Shown here in pieces: positions 18,600 through 28,807 of a DNA stretch of 64,000 nucleotides. This DNA comes from Neobacillus kokaensis (GTDB lineage Bacteria > Bacillota > Bacilli > Bacillales > Cytobacillaceae): NCBI RefSeq assembly GCF_014656545.1, contig NZ_BNDS01000015.1, positions 1 through 64,000 of the forward strand. The letters run 5' to 3'. A program made the position numbers and the translations under genes. The notes beneath the pieces are model-generated. The model was not told the DNA's origin, ran no database searches, and saw only the letters and a list, made by a program, of their open reading frames with translations. Positions within the stretch are counted from its first letter, which is position 1, and every line of letters starts with the position of its first letter.

Positions 18600-20823
18600 A
18601 GTATTCGAGCTCCTCTTTCATCCGTTTAACATGCTGTAAAGAGATAGATGAAGAACTTACATTCATTTCAAGCCATTGTTCTATTTCTGCCAGCATATAT
18701 GCAATCCGTTCATCACCGCGAATCTTCGTTAACACTTTTTCAGCAATCACTCGGTCCAGTGCTTCCATTGAATCCATCTGATACTCTTCCGGAAGCTGAT
18801 AATTAGCATATAATTTTTGTAGCATTTCGCCCATTGTCCGATAACCATAATGCAGATCATATGAAGATAAAGTATGGTGTAATGCCTTCAAAATCTGAAA
18901 TTCCTTCACAAGGACTGATTTTACGTCTTGATCCACACCATACCAATACGATTCAAAATCTACATCAGATAAAGTCATAACGAAAGCACGATCCAACACT
19001 TTGTCTGAAATGGAATGAGTAGTTTCATCGACGTTAATCGTCCCCAAAACATATACATTCGGTGGAATCAACAATTTTTTCGGAATATCGGTAATCTGAT
19101 CATCCTGATGCAGAGGAATTTCTTTGCGCGATTCAACAGCACTTAAATAGTCACTTAAGTAATACTCCACACGGGCAAGATTCATTTCATCAAGCAAAAT
19201 AAAATGTGGCTTGTCCCGCTCCTTTAACGCATTTAATATAACAGTTAAAAATTCCGTTGTGACATAACGCTTTTCAAAGGAACTATAATATCCAAACATT
19301 GCAGATGCATCCGTCCAGTCAGGCCGAACGGGAATTATCGTAAAATATGGATTTTCACTTTCATATTCCAAACCATAAACAGCATTTGCATATAGGCGGC
19401 AAAGCTGCGTTTTTCCTGTTCCCGAAATCCCGCTTAGTAATACAAAATGCTTATCATCTAAAGCGGTTAAGTTCAGATGGAGGTCGCGAATGATTTCCTT
19501 GGAAAAAGTAAACTGACTATTTGAAATCATAGTTATAATTTCATGGAAGGTAAAATTTGGTTCCAAACTGTTTTCTGTTTCTTCGTCATTATCCATTCCT
19601 TTATCTGAAGTCTCCAATTCAGACGGCAGTTTCAGTTTTTTGCTGGCATGAGCAAACAATAATGCTGCATCAATAAATTTTTTCTTTACATTTTCCGAAC
19701 CTTCCACAAACGACTGTGTTTCATTGTTAAAGGTGCCTACACAATATATACTTCCTTTTACTTGAAAGTCGTGCTTCATTAAGAGATTCATAGCCTCATT
19801 CATGACGGAGTGATTATCTTGACTGTGCGTTGCGAACACTTTCGATATCCACCATTCTTTTGTATCTGTTCCTAATATTTCTCTTGCACTCGTAAAAATA
19901 TGATTATGTCCTTCTAATTGGGCAATAATAGTTTGGAACGGCGAATTCTTATCATGAAATTCAAGGTAATAAAGAAAACCTTTGGTAACCATTTGATTCC
20001 CATCATATAAATAAAAGGGCTGGCGTTTTCCGTGAGTTTTATGATCCTCCACAGCAGCTATTTCCAAAGAGTATTCCCGGCCTAATAATCGGGTTTGTTT
20101 AATATTTCTGGTTGCTGCCAATAACATTAGGGCATCATATGCTTTTTTGGAAATATCATTTTCTAGAATATAATATTGGCGGAATGGACCTAACTTCTCC
20201 CAGGTATCTATTAATTCTTCCAGCAATTCTTCCTCATCTAAATGACCTTCTAATGGCAGACTTTTTCCTATTTGGAACCAAGGACGTTTCCTTGGTTTAA
20301 TACATCCCTTGATAAAAGGAACAAAATCATCCTTTGTTAGAATCGTTTTTTCCTTCCAACCAGTAAAAATGGAGTAATCGGACGGAATAGCGGATAAAAC
20401 ATTATGTATTTGGTCATTTCTTACCCATGCCCAAAATGGAATAAAATTTAACTCTAAATTTAGAATTATAATATTGGTAATTCCATCAAACTCCAAGGTG
20501 AAAAGGTTAAATTCTTTTTCATCAATTTTTCGATAGAGTTTAATATAATATTTACGGCCAATGTCAGACTCTTTTTTCTTCTCTGCATAGACAGGATTAC
20601 GAGCATCATGATAGGTGGTAGTAAGCGTTGTATCATAGCTTTTAACAATGTATTCGCTCCCAATGGGAACCCCAATTTTTTCAACAAAACGTTGAAATAA
20701 AGGTTTCAATACAGGAGACATTTCATCAAGAACTTTCCGGCACCGAATCTCCGTATTATCTTCCTGAAATAAAGATTTAAAATATGTAAGATTTAACATT
20801 TGAGTCACCTGCTTTAAATTCAT
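18574..20823 (-). CDS. McrB-like AAA+ GTPase
   Basis: The product (about 749 residues from the ATG at 20823; a GTG at 20856 would add 11) has a long N-terminal recognition region with a DUF3578-like section and a C-terminal AAA+ module. Walker A is GISGTGKTQL (about residue 465). Walker B is FILLDEMNLARVEYYLSDYL, the McrB signature. VLGTINVDE and DKVLDRAFVM give the sensor and arginine region. McrB proteins are GTP-driven rings that activate a McrC nuclease. It is the first gene of a two-gene operon with the nuclease at 17136. The start is not well supported, as neither candidate has a strong ribosome site. Confidence 0.8.
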   Translation of the reverse strand: MNLKQVTQMLNLTYFKSLFQEDNTEIRCRKVLDEMSPVLKPLFQRFVEKIGVPIGSEYIVKSYDTTLTTTYHDARNPVYAEKKKESDIGRKYYIKLYRKIDEKEFNLFTLEFDGITNIIILNLELNFIPFWAWVRNDQIHNVLSAIPSDYSIFTGWKEKTILTKDDFVPFIKGCIKPRKRPWFQIGKSLPLEGHLDEEELLEELIDTWEKLGPFRQYYILENDISKKAYDALMLLAATRNIKQTRLLGREYSLEIAAVEDHKTHGKRQPFYLYDGNQMVTKGFLYYLEFHDKNSPFQTIIAQLEGHNHIFTSAREILGTDTKEWWISKVFATHSQDNHSVMNEAMNLLMKHDFQVKGSIYCVGTFNNETQSFVEGSENVKKKFIDAALLFAHASKKLKLPSELETSDKGMDNDEETENSLEPNFTFHEIITMISNSQFTFSKEIIRDLHLNLTALDDKHFVLLSGISGTGKTQLCRLYANAVYGLEYESENPYFTIIPVRPDWTDASAMFGYYSSFEKRYVTTEFLTVILNALKERDKPHFILLDEMNLARVEYYLSDYLSAVESRKEIPLHQDDQITDIPKKLLIPPNVYVLGTINVDETTHSISDKVLDRAFVMTLSDVDFESYWYGVDQDVKSVLVKEFQILKALHHTLSSYDLHYGYRTMGEMLQKLYANYQLPEEYQMDSMEALDRVIAEKVLTKIRGDERIAYMLAEIEQWLEMNVSSSSISLQHVKRMKEELEYYGATQFWR

Positions 20824-20856
20824 ACTTTTACATCTTTTATTATTAATGAGGAACAC

Positions 20857-22007
20857 AATAGTCTACCTAAATAATTCTTTCACTCACTATTATTTTACTA
20901 GAATTGTTAAAATCAGCCAACATCATATATCCTACTTAACTTATGAATGAGGTAATCATAATGGCAAAGCATTTGTTGAAAAGGAACAAGCAAAAATATT
21001 AATTGCTACTCCCTCATGCCGCCAGCAAATAGGGACACCTAAAAGAAGCGAAAAAGATTCAAATTAGTGGAAAAGATTCATTTGCAATGCCCTGAAGTTC
21101 AAAGTAGGACCCCAATTCCATTTATTAAAGTTTGCCATATTTGGAAAACCTATTAGCTGTGATATTTGAAGTGCATCAATATGCAGGAAAAGATCAAACA
21201 TTTTACGGTACTTTACCTAAACTCAAGTCCCTGACATGTAAGAATACACCCGTATTCAGCAACTGAATTTTCATCAATTTACCATGTAGGTGTATTCCCA
21301 AGATTCTAGCTCATTTTTAAATCATAATATTCTTAAAGATTTAAGATTAGATAAGCTAATTGAAATAAATTTAGGTCGAACTGGGTGTAAACTAACAAAG
21401 AAAGGATACAATTTTATTGTCAAAAACAAACATACAATCCTATCCCTTTGTGTACAGGGAGACGACTTTATAACCTTCGTCACAGCTTGGGGATATTTTC
21501 TCATTGATCTTATTAATGTAACCATCTTTTCTTACAGCATCCCCCGCTAACCTCTTGACTCTTCCCAAATCACTTACTTCATATATTCCTTAGTAATTAG
21601 GTAGGGGGTTCCATTTCACGATTTCCATACGTATATTTTCGCACCCTGAAAAATACCTGCTAGAAAAATAATACTAAGATCCCAATTAACCACCCTTATT
21701 AATATCATTATCAGTTACATCGCAAAACTTTACTTCTTTCGGTAATGAGTTAGGAGCTTTCATATACAGCTTACTAAGAAATTACAAAAGTTTAATAGTT
21801 CTCTCAGACAATATGTATTTCCCTTTTTCTGCCCGTCTGTATTGTAGACTCTGGGATTAATTAGGAAATTCACTACGGATTCGATTAACTAAACATCTTC
21901 ATCGATTAATTCACAATTTTTGATTTTAATAACTTCTAACCAAACAGGTCCTTTTATTTTTTCACCTATATAAGCATCAAATCATCTCTACTACTAAGAT
22001 TAATCAG
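20857..22007. other. Gap with decayed sequence between defence genes
   Basis: A plus frame at 21290-21550 contains ILKDLRLDKLIEINLGRTG followed by KLTKKGYNFI, a pattern typical of the C-terminal part of a winged-helix regulator. It has no ribosome site and ends in low-quality sequence, so it is at best a remnant. The rest shows no supported gene. The region is A/T rich and separates the McrBC-like and Septu-like operons. Confidence 0.4.
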
Positions 22008-22904
22008 CTATATTAAACTATATATATTTTGTACAAGTTTAGATAACGGTTTTTTTAAGAAATCCTCTTGATCAAGAGTATCACCGTAAATTAAATGCCT
22101 TACTTCTTCTTTATTCTGAAATAGATCTTGAAAATCATTATATAGTTCTTTAACCTTGGAATCTGAATATATAATTTTTTTTCTAAAAATTTCTTGGACA
22201 ACATCTTTATGTATTGCATACTGAGATTCTATATGAAAGAGTTCCTTATTCTTTTGTAATAGTGAAGAACAATCAAATGTAATATCTAAATATTTGCTAT
22301 CATATAAAAATTCTATCGACTTAATATTAAAATTAAAATTACCTAAATCATTTGAACTTACCTTATTATTATATGGTGAATAACTAATATCTAAATTACT
22401 TTTTATATGGTTACAAGTGGAACAAGACGGAATTAAATTATAAAATGATATAGCTAAAAAAGGATATTTTTCCTTACAATAAAAATGATCGATTTGGCAA
22501 GTACGTTTTACTCCCTTTCTAGAGTAATTAATATTATTAATATAATTTCTATTGCAATATGGACAAACTTTAACGTCTAATAATTCAACTAGACTTGCAG
22601 CAGAGTAATTTTTTTGTCCAAGTCCTCTTTTAGAATCAGCAAAATAATTAGTATACAAGGTATTACTAATATATTTAATTTCATCAGGAAATGCGGAAAA
22701 TTTATAACTCTCTTTTATTTTAGTAAGTTCATCAAAGTCAGCTAAAATTACATCTTGAAAACCTTTATGTGATCCGTTAGATTTAAACCAATTATCAATC
22801 TTCCCATAAGAATATTTTAAACGGGTATTTTTTAAGTGATCTAATATTGAATTATAGTGTATCGCAGCCATTACATCTAAATCAGTATTCTGAATTGGAA
22901 TCAT
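22008..22904 (-). CDS. ptuB: Septu-type HNH endonuclease
   Basis: The product of about 298 residues has an HNH nuclease core: VCPYCNRNYI, then QIDHFYCKEKYPFLAISFYN, then NLIPSCSTCNHIKSN. This gives two zinc-binding CxxC pairs around the catalytic D-H. It is the second gene of a pair with an SMC/OLD-like ATPase, overlapping it by 23 bases, the gene order of the Septu (PtuA-PtuB) antiphage system. The ATG at 22904 has GGGAG about ten bases upstream. In Septu the ATPase controls this nuclease. The symbol reflects the family pairing; other ATPase-HNH systems (retron-linked) look similar. Confidence 0.75.
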   Translation of the reverse strand: MIPIQNTDLDVMAAIHYNSILDHLKNTRLKYSYGKIDNWFKSNGSHKGFQDVILADFDELTKIKESYKFSAFPDEIKYISNTLYTNYFADSKRGLGQKNYSAASLVELLDVKVCPYCNRNYINNINYSRKGVKRTCQIDHFYCKEKYPFLAISFYNLIPSCSTCNHIKSNLDISYSPYNNKVSSNDLGNFNFNIKSIEFLYDSKYLDITFDCSSLLQKNKELFHIESQYAIHKDVVQEIFRKKIIYSDSKVKELYNDFQDLFQNKEEVRHLIYGDTLDQEDFLKKPLSKLVQNIYSLI

Positions 22905-24786
22905 ATGCCTCAAGCTCCCTTAATTGTGCTTTCAATTGTGCAATTTTTTCTTGTCTTTCCTTTTTTGTAGCGTATTTTTCATCTCTCATTTTCTTAAGTT
23001 TTTTCTTAATTAGAGGTTCTCCTACTATACTAATAATATAATCAATATAACCTTTACTAAATTCTTCGTTATTATTTTTATCGTTTAAGAACTTTATTAC
23101 CTCATTTATTTTTCTTTTTGCAAAACTTCCTATTGTACTTGACATAAAAAATTCATTAGAAAGTAAAGTATGAATATCGCTTGCAAAGGTCTCACCCAAA
23201 TCAATGGAATGAATTAGTTTCCCTTCTCCTTCATTGTCTTTTGTAACTGCAATAATATTTTCTGAAGGTATATCTGAAATTAGAAAAGGTGAATGAGTTG
23301 TTATAATAAGTTGATATGTTTCATATCCATTCTCGATATCATTTAAAAATTCAATTAAATTGTCTATTAAAACTCTATTCCATTCAGGATGGAGAGAGAG
23401 TTCCGGCTCATCAAGAAGAATAATCAATTTCTCTTTACGATTGCCCTTAGGTAGGGTTAAACCGAAATATAAAGCTGAAAAAAGCGAAAGTAAAGCACTC
23501 TCTCCCGAACTTAATGGAAAATAAGAAATCTTAAATATTTTTAGTATGGAATAAATTTCTTCATCATTGAGAAACTCTAAACTATCAATTCCCTGTAGAA
23601 ATCGCAATACGTTATTATTAGTATTTTTTGCATCTAATGGTATGGTAAGTGTATCCTTTCCAAAGAAATCCTCATTAATTTTATTTAAGACTATTATATA
23701 TTCTTTAAAAATGGAATTTATAGTATTTATATTTATAGAATTATTGTATTGTTTGAACCTTTCAAGTAAGTATTCAATAATTTTTGTATAGTAATGTTCA
23801 GGAATTTGTTTTATTTCGTTGCTGATATTATTTTCAAATTCTTTAAGTTCAGTTATAAGGTTTTGTATATTCTCTGAGGATGCGGTTGTAGCATATGAAG
23901 CAATATAATATGCAAAGTTATACATCATTTTATTTAGAAAATGTTCTTTTAATTCTTTTTTTGTCTTTGGCTTCCTATTTGACATTTTACGTAAAATATC
24001 TATACTAGTGTGGAATTTTTTGATCGGCAGTTCTAAATCCTCATTATACATAATATCTAAATTTATAATTAAGGAAGCCGCAGCATTGTATTTAAACCTT
24101 CCAGTAGTAGCTTTTTCTTCAGCATTACTATATTCCTTATGGTTTAACTCGACCAACATCTTGTAAATAGCTTGATTTCCTGTATTTTTTTTATTTAAAT
24201 TTAATCTACTAAATAAAATATTATCTTCAATATCTACAGCAAAACTTCTATATGATTGATAACTATAATTATCGTAGTTATAACGAAACTGTAAAAAACT
24301 TAATGATTTATGATAATCAGTTTTCAAATTATTCAATTGTAAAAATCCATTATATATTAGTGAATCATCAATTTTCTTGACGACAATACTATAGGGGTTT
24401 GAAACAGAACCATAATAGCTACCTTCTTCTGGAAAATCATCTAAAGATGAACTAATTAATTCTGTACCACTGCCTTCGATAGCAAATAAATTTGCTTCCA
24501 AATGATATACAATAAAATATTTTGCTTTACCAAAACCAAATCTGTCCTCTCTTCTCATTCCTAGTAAATCGATTACATTTGTTTTCCCAGAGCCATTAAT
24601 TCCAATAATAGCTGTAATATTTGTTACTTTATCATTAAAAATTGAAGGTTGAACATCCCTATCAGCAATTATCAAACCATCGGATAATCTATCTTTATTA
24701 AAATTAACCTTAAATCTATTTGAAAAGCTATAACCTGTTTGACTTATGTTACGATATTGTTCAATCCAAAGGTAAACTAATTCCAT
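22882..24786 (-). CDS. ptuA: Septu-type AAA ATPase
   Basis: The product of about 634 residues starts MELVYLWIEQYRN at 24786, with GGAGG seven bases upstream. It is an ABC/SMC-like ATPase split by a long insertion. Walker A is GINGSGKT (residues 62-69), the signature is SSGESALLSLFS, and Walker B is LIILLDEPELSLHPEW, followed by the H-loop TTHSPF. The insertion is helical, A/T rich and lineage-specific. A basic coiled coil closes the protein. It overlaps the HNH gene by 23 bases. By the Septu model it senses phage and licenses the nuclease. Confidence 0.8.
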   Translation of the reverse strand: MELVYLWIEQYRNISQTGYSFSNRFKVNFNKDRLSDGLIIADRDVQPSIFNDKVTNITAIIGINGSGKTNVIDLLGMRREDRFGFGKAKYFIVYHLEANLFAIEGSGTELISSSLDDFPEEGSYYGSVSNPYSIVVKKIDDSLIYNGFLQLNNLKTDYHKSLSFLQFRYNYDNYSYQSYRSFAVDIEDNILFSRLNLNKKNTGNQAIYKMLVELNHKEYSNAEEKATTGRFKYNAAASLIINLDIMYNEDLELPIKKFHTSIDILRKMSNRKPKTKKELKEHFLNKMMYNFAYYIASYATTASSENIQNLITELKEFENNISNEIKQIPEHYYTKIIEYLLERFKQYNNSININTINSIFKEYIIVLNKINEDFFGKDTLTIPLDAKNTNNNVLRFLQGIDSLEFLNDEEIYSILKIFKISYFPLSSGESALLSLFSALYFGLTLPKGNRKEKLIILLDEPELSLHPEWNRVLIDNLIEFLNDIENGYETYQLIITTHSPFLISDIPSENIIAVTKDNEGEGKLIHSIDLGETFASDIHTLLSNEFFMSSTIGSFAKRKINEVIKFLNDKNNNEEFSKGYIDYIISIVGEPLIKKKLKKMRDEKYATKKERQEKIAQLKAQLRELEAYDSNSEY

Positions 24787-25068
24787 TTCCAATCCTCCAA
24801 AAATAATAGATCCTTCCATCTCGAACTTGATTAATTGTGCCTAAAATGGAACGAAATAAATAATAAAAAAGCGGCTCAAACCCTTTATATGAAGGTATTT
24901 CTTCAAATAGTTTAAAATGGATAATAATTGCAACTTGGCACGAACTTGGCATGGTGTGAAGCATTATAAAATAAGGTCTTTGCTCATAAATTTCAACCCA
25001 TGCCAATATTAATATATGGTCAAGAAGCCAAACCAAGCAGCATTTTTTGGCTGCTTTTTATTTGGCAA

Positions 25069-25668
25069 TTATCTTAAAAGTTCAACCTCTTCACCACATT
25101 TAGCTGGGTCAAAGGTAATATCCATACCATCTCGAGGTACTGCATTTAAATTACCCATTTTATATTGATTAACAGGGTCCTGTATAAGAAGTAATTTGAT
25201 ACTCCCATTTGTAACCATTAATCTGTATACATAGTACCTGTCATTAAAAGTTGTAGCTGAGCTCCACTCATTCGTTGTAAGGTGAAATCTTTTAAAATCT
25301 AGAGGCTTAGAACTTGCAGTGGTTTTAACCTCAATTAACCTTTTTTCTCATCAATTCACAGGAGTTAATATCATATCCTACCGCGTAAGCAGCAGGAATT
25401 AATTTTATCAAATGTTTAAGGTCAGGTCTGCCTTCACCAGATATCCTTATTCTTTCGTGCTTTATTATTAAGCTTTCACCAACAGAACCAATTGCACCCG
25501 TTGATTCAAATCCCTCTTCTATAATTGAATCTAAGTCGCTAATCGTCTCTTTTAATTCCTCATATTGTTCTGTTTCAAAATATCCAAAATAAACATCCGC
25601 ATCTCTATCATGGAACACTGCTCTGTCAAATTTCGGGTCAAAATTCGTTTGTTCTAATAGACCAGTAT
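25069..25668 (-). pseudogene. Decayed DUF3883-type nuclease-like gene
   Basis: The C-terminal part reads LIEVKTTASSKPLDFKR, NEWSSATTF, YYVYRLMV and a stop at 25069. That is the DUF3883 pattern, with a PD-(D/E)XK-like E-V-K motif. The upstream part (25331-25618) is in another frame, and the break lies in an A6 run near 25340. No start remains. DUF3883 domains often accompany helicases in defence loci, matching the broken helicase just upstream. Confidence 0.6.
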
Positions 25669-25670
25669 CC

Positions 25671-26480
25671 TTATACTAAAGATATTTTATGCCATTTACG
25701 AAGTCTTCTGAATGAATAGTTCTTTCCTGCTGGAGCTTGGATTCTAAATTGCGTTGTTAAGTATCTATTTACAAAGTCTTTAGTTGCTTCATTAAATTGG
25801 GCACGTGTTATATTGGCAAGGCGAATAGCTTGCAATACGTCATACATTAACACAATTTGACGACCTAATTTTTTTAAAGCCTCCAAGTGGTTCTCATCCT
25901 GAGCAAATCTTCCTTTATACACACTGTTAAAAGGTGCCATTTGCTTAGGAAATTTTCTGGAAAGCTTATGGATTCGTGAACAATTACAACATCATAATTT
26001 TCATCAGCATTAATCAGCTGTGTCGAGGTTGCAATTTTCAGGTTACTGTTGTTCATTCCATATACTCTAAAGATATCCTTTGCCGTTTGAATCCAATTAG
26101 GCTGCAAAACGACTGCTATTCGCTGATTAGGTTTATCACTCAACAGCTTAGCGACCTAATGAGTCAGCAACACGGTTTTTCCAGTTCCTGCATCACCATT
26201 AATCACAAAGCTTTTATCAGGATTTGTTTCAATCAACCTTAAGATAGTCCAATTGCTGTTTTGTTATTTCTTTGATTGGGCTATATTTGACCAGTGCTTC
26301 ATTGCGCAACTTTTCCTATAATCGGTGTGCTTACCCATCCATTAGGGTATAGCTCTTTTTCCCAAAAAGGCAAAATAACTTCTGTAGCAACCTTTTCTCG
26401 TTCTCGGTAGTCATTAACACCGTTGCCATTTGTCCGATTAATAATCTCATCATTATCAAATTGAACCCGCTACTTTCTAG
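25671..26480 (-). pseudogene. Decayed DUF2075/Schlafen-like helicase gene
   Basis: Reading across frames gives FDNDEIINRTNGNG, PFWEKELYPNGWVSTP, a Walker A SFVINGDAGTGKTVLLTH, an in-frame stop, then VAKLLSDKPNQRIAVV and NYDVVIVHESI, and later VYKGRFAQDENHLEALKKL. This matches DUF2075 DNA/RNA helicase proteins. At least two frameshifts (near 26330 and 25940) and one stop (near 26157) make it inactive. The 5' end is lost near the 399-residue gene. Confidence 0.7.
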
Positions 26481-26554
26481 ATTTTGAATTGTCGGCCATA
26501 AAATAGGTTATCAACTGGCTTTCGACATCATCTAATATCAAACAGAAGCAATTG

Positions 26555-27754
26555 TTATTCCACTTCTGTCGTTCCAAAGTAAATGTTCTCTTTATCAAAA
26601 ATGAGTTCGATTGGCTGATTATATAGTTTGTTAACTGTATTAATGTTTTCAACGAAAGGTCGGATGTAATCGTTCTGCTTTTCTTTAAATTGTTCCATAG
26701 TCCGCTCTGTTCTCTCTGAACCTTTCTTTTCTAGTTTTTTGCTAATAAATATAAAGGGCCCGCCTAATAATACTTTGCTAATGTCTCGTTCCTTTATTAA
26801 ATTATCGCCTACATCTCTGCTAAAGCTTGTCAATCCCTTTAACCCTTTGGACTGTATTGAGGACTGAGAATAACCTTCAATTTGGTCATAGCACATAGTG
26901 TAGAGTTCACGATACTTAAGTGAATAATCATCTATTTTTTTAGAAATACCATCAAGATAGGCTGACTCAAAGTTTTCTAAAAGAATTACTTCAAGGAATG
27001 AAGAAAAGGAATACAAATATAAAGCAAGTAGGTAGTCTTTAAACTCAGACTGAATTTTTTTTAGTAGCTTTTCTACCCATTGATCCGAATAAACAAAAGA
27101 CGACTTCTTATTTATTTCAGTAGTTATCAGGGCTCTGTATAAATCAATTTTTCTTTCTGCCTCCTGCTTGATACGCAGGACTATATTATAATTGCTATTT
27201 TTATATGTATCGTTGTTCCAGTTGTATTTATAATTATTAAGAACATCGATCAAAAAATTGAGATCACCTTTAAGATCGGACCTCTCTTTTTGAAGAAGAA
27301 AATCAAGGATCTCTTTCTGCATTTCTTGAATATTGTCGAGTTTTTTATCAATGGTCGCTAGAGTCGCAGCCATAAACAGCATTGTTGGATTGCAGACAAG
27401 AGGATTCAACACGGCCTGTCCGCCACCTACTGCACCGTTTTCCTTCAAAACGCTACCTAAGTATCCAGAACCATTTTTAAATTCTGCTAGGTGTCCACCT
27501 TTTGGGATCGTTACTTGATATAATCCACTTGTAGCTCCACCTCCATTTATGACATTTCGAAACGCCGCTGTCAAAGGCTCAAAGGCAGTCCCGAGGGTTT
27601 TAACTCGCGAGAGAGGCAGCTTTGTGTATTTAGCTACACAGATCTGTTCTTCTATAATGGCAGGGTAAAATTCAACATCTGTCATTGTCATTGCTTTTAC
27701 AATTTCGCTTTTCCGCTTAGCGATTTCGTTAGTTGTTTCAAATTTATCTGACAT
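26555..27754 (-). CDS. Unrecognised 399-residue protein in the defence region
   Basis: The ATG at 27754 has GGTGAGAG seven bases upstream, and the frame is clean and protein-like. Residues about 95-135 form a Gly/Ala-rich, moderately hydrophobic stretch (GAVGGGQAVLNPLV, TMLFMAATLATI). A long helical and coiled-coil middle (140-300) is followed by VLLGGPFIFISKKLE. No catalytic motif is visible. Membrane-active or scaffold roles are possible, but nothing is certain. It sits between a broken helicase and an IS110 remnant, so it may be the surviving part of a defence or mobile cassette. Not recognised as a named family. Confidence 0.75.
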   Translation of the reverse strand: MSDKFETTNEIAKRKSEIVKAMTMTDVEFYPAIIEEQICVAKYTKLPLSRVKTLGTAFEPLTAAFRNVINGGGATSGLYQVTIPKGGHLAEFKNGSGYLGSVLKENGAVGGGQAVLNPLVCNPTMLFMAATLATIDKKLDNIQEMQKEILDFLLQKERSDLKGDLNFLIDVLNNYKYNWNNDTYKNSNYNIVLRIKQEAERKIDLYRALITTEINKKSSFVYSDQWVEKLLKKIQSEFKDYLLALYLYSFSSFLEVILLENFESAYLDGISKKIDDYSLKYRELYTMCYDQIEGYSQSSIQSKGLKGLTSFSRDVGDNLIKERDISKVLLGGPFIFISKKLEKKGSERTERTMEQFKEKQNDYIRPFVENINTVNKLYNQPIELIFDKENIYFGTTEVE

Positions 27755-28807
27755 ATCTTACTCTCACCTTTTTCTTAATGTTCCGCAATTTATTCTATAC
27801 CTTATGATTAACATTTTCTTAATGATTGCCAGATACCAGGACTAAATCTTTAATAAATTAACCACACTTCCCATTCTCCAAGAGATTATATCTAAACTGA
27901 TTGCTATAATGACTAAACTTCCAACTTTTATAACCTCTAATTGTTCTTTATTCACAAATTTATCCCCAAATTAAATATCTTTGGGACTTGCCCTTAGCTA
28001 ATAAGGGAATTCTCTAATTATTCGTCTCAAGGGTTATCATATAATGATTGGGAATATAGATTTCACAGCCGTCCATAGTTTTTAAAGCTAATAATCCGAC
28101 TGGAAGTTTTATCCATTAAGACGTAATATAATTTAGCATCAATTTTAAATTTGTTACTGACGATTTATATATTTCAATGAAAACTTTGTACATATCATCC
28201 ATATTCCAATACTTTTTTTATTTGAAAAACTGACATCAAGACCTCATAGTTAGCTGCAAACTTCATAAAATCTTCTATTTGTTTGTCAGTTTCATTTTGA
28301 ATACTTGCCTCAGGAAATTACGTCACCTTCATTAGCCAAACTCCTTAAATATAGTAAAAGTTCGCCATCTTGAAGTAAAATCCTTCTTCAACTAAACTCC
28401 CTCTATATAGAAAGGGGAATTTCTCGATTTCTCTTGTTTTCTCCGAATTACGTAGTAGTCTATTTTAAAATTCATTTGAATGTTGGAAGAGTTGTGTACC
28501 AAGGGATAATTTTGGGTGCAAAGTGAAAAAACAATTAATAGCTACCAAACCAACCTCATCCAAAAGGTCGATATATAGGTAAAGTATGGTCGCACTGGTG
28601 GATCTCCACTTTTCTCATGGAGGTCAACCCTCCCATTTCTCACAGAGTCTTTGCTCCAAAATTCCTTCGTCCAACCTTTCCTTGAGGTGGATGTCAGTCA
28701 TGCTGCCCGACAGGGTCTTTGCCGGTACTTTAGTTGTTTTACTGACTAATCCGTGCTCCAAATGTTTAAAACGATCACTCTACTAAATAATTTCAATCAA
28801 AAGAAAT
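27755..28807. other. Long gap with gene debris
   Basis: A minus-strand fragment (about 28195-28335) reads SIQNETDKQIEDFMKFAANY to a stop and looks like the tail of a lost gene. Around 28590-28770 is an unusually G/C-rich block with no coherent protein on either strand. A plus frame at 28586-28786 there has no ribosome site. No complete gene is supported. Confidence 0.4.

Noticed and set aside
24761..25036. Minus-strand frame upstream of the Septu ATPase
   Set aside because: It overlaps the ATPase start in another frame and has no ribosome site; treated as a shadow.
26470..26652. Short minus-strand frame at the end of the 399-residue gene
   Set aside because: It overlaps the real gene in another frame and has no start signals.
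28586..28786. Plus-strand frame and possible group II intron boundary (GTGCGAC on the minus strand)
   Set aside because: The sequence after GTGCGAC does not continue like a group II intron and no reverse transcriptase was found. The frame has no ribosome site.
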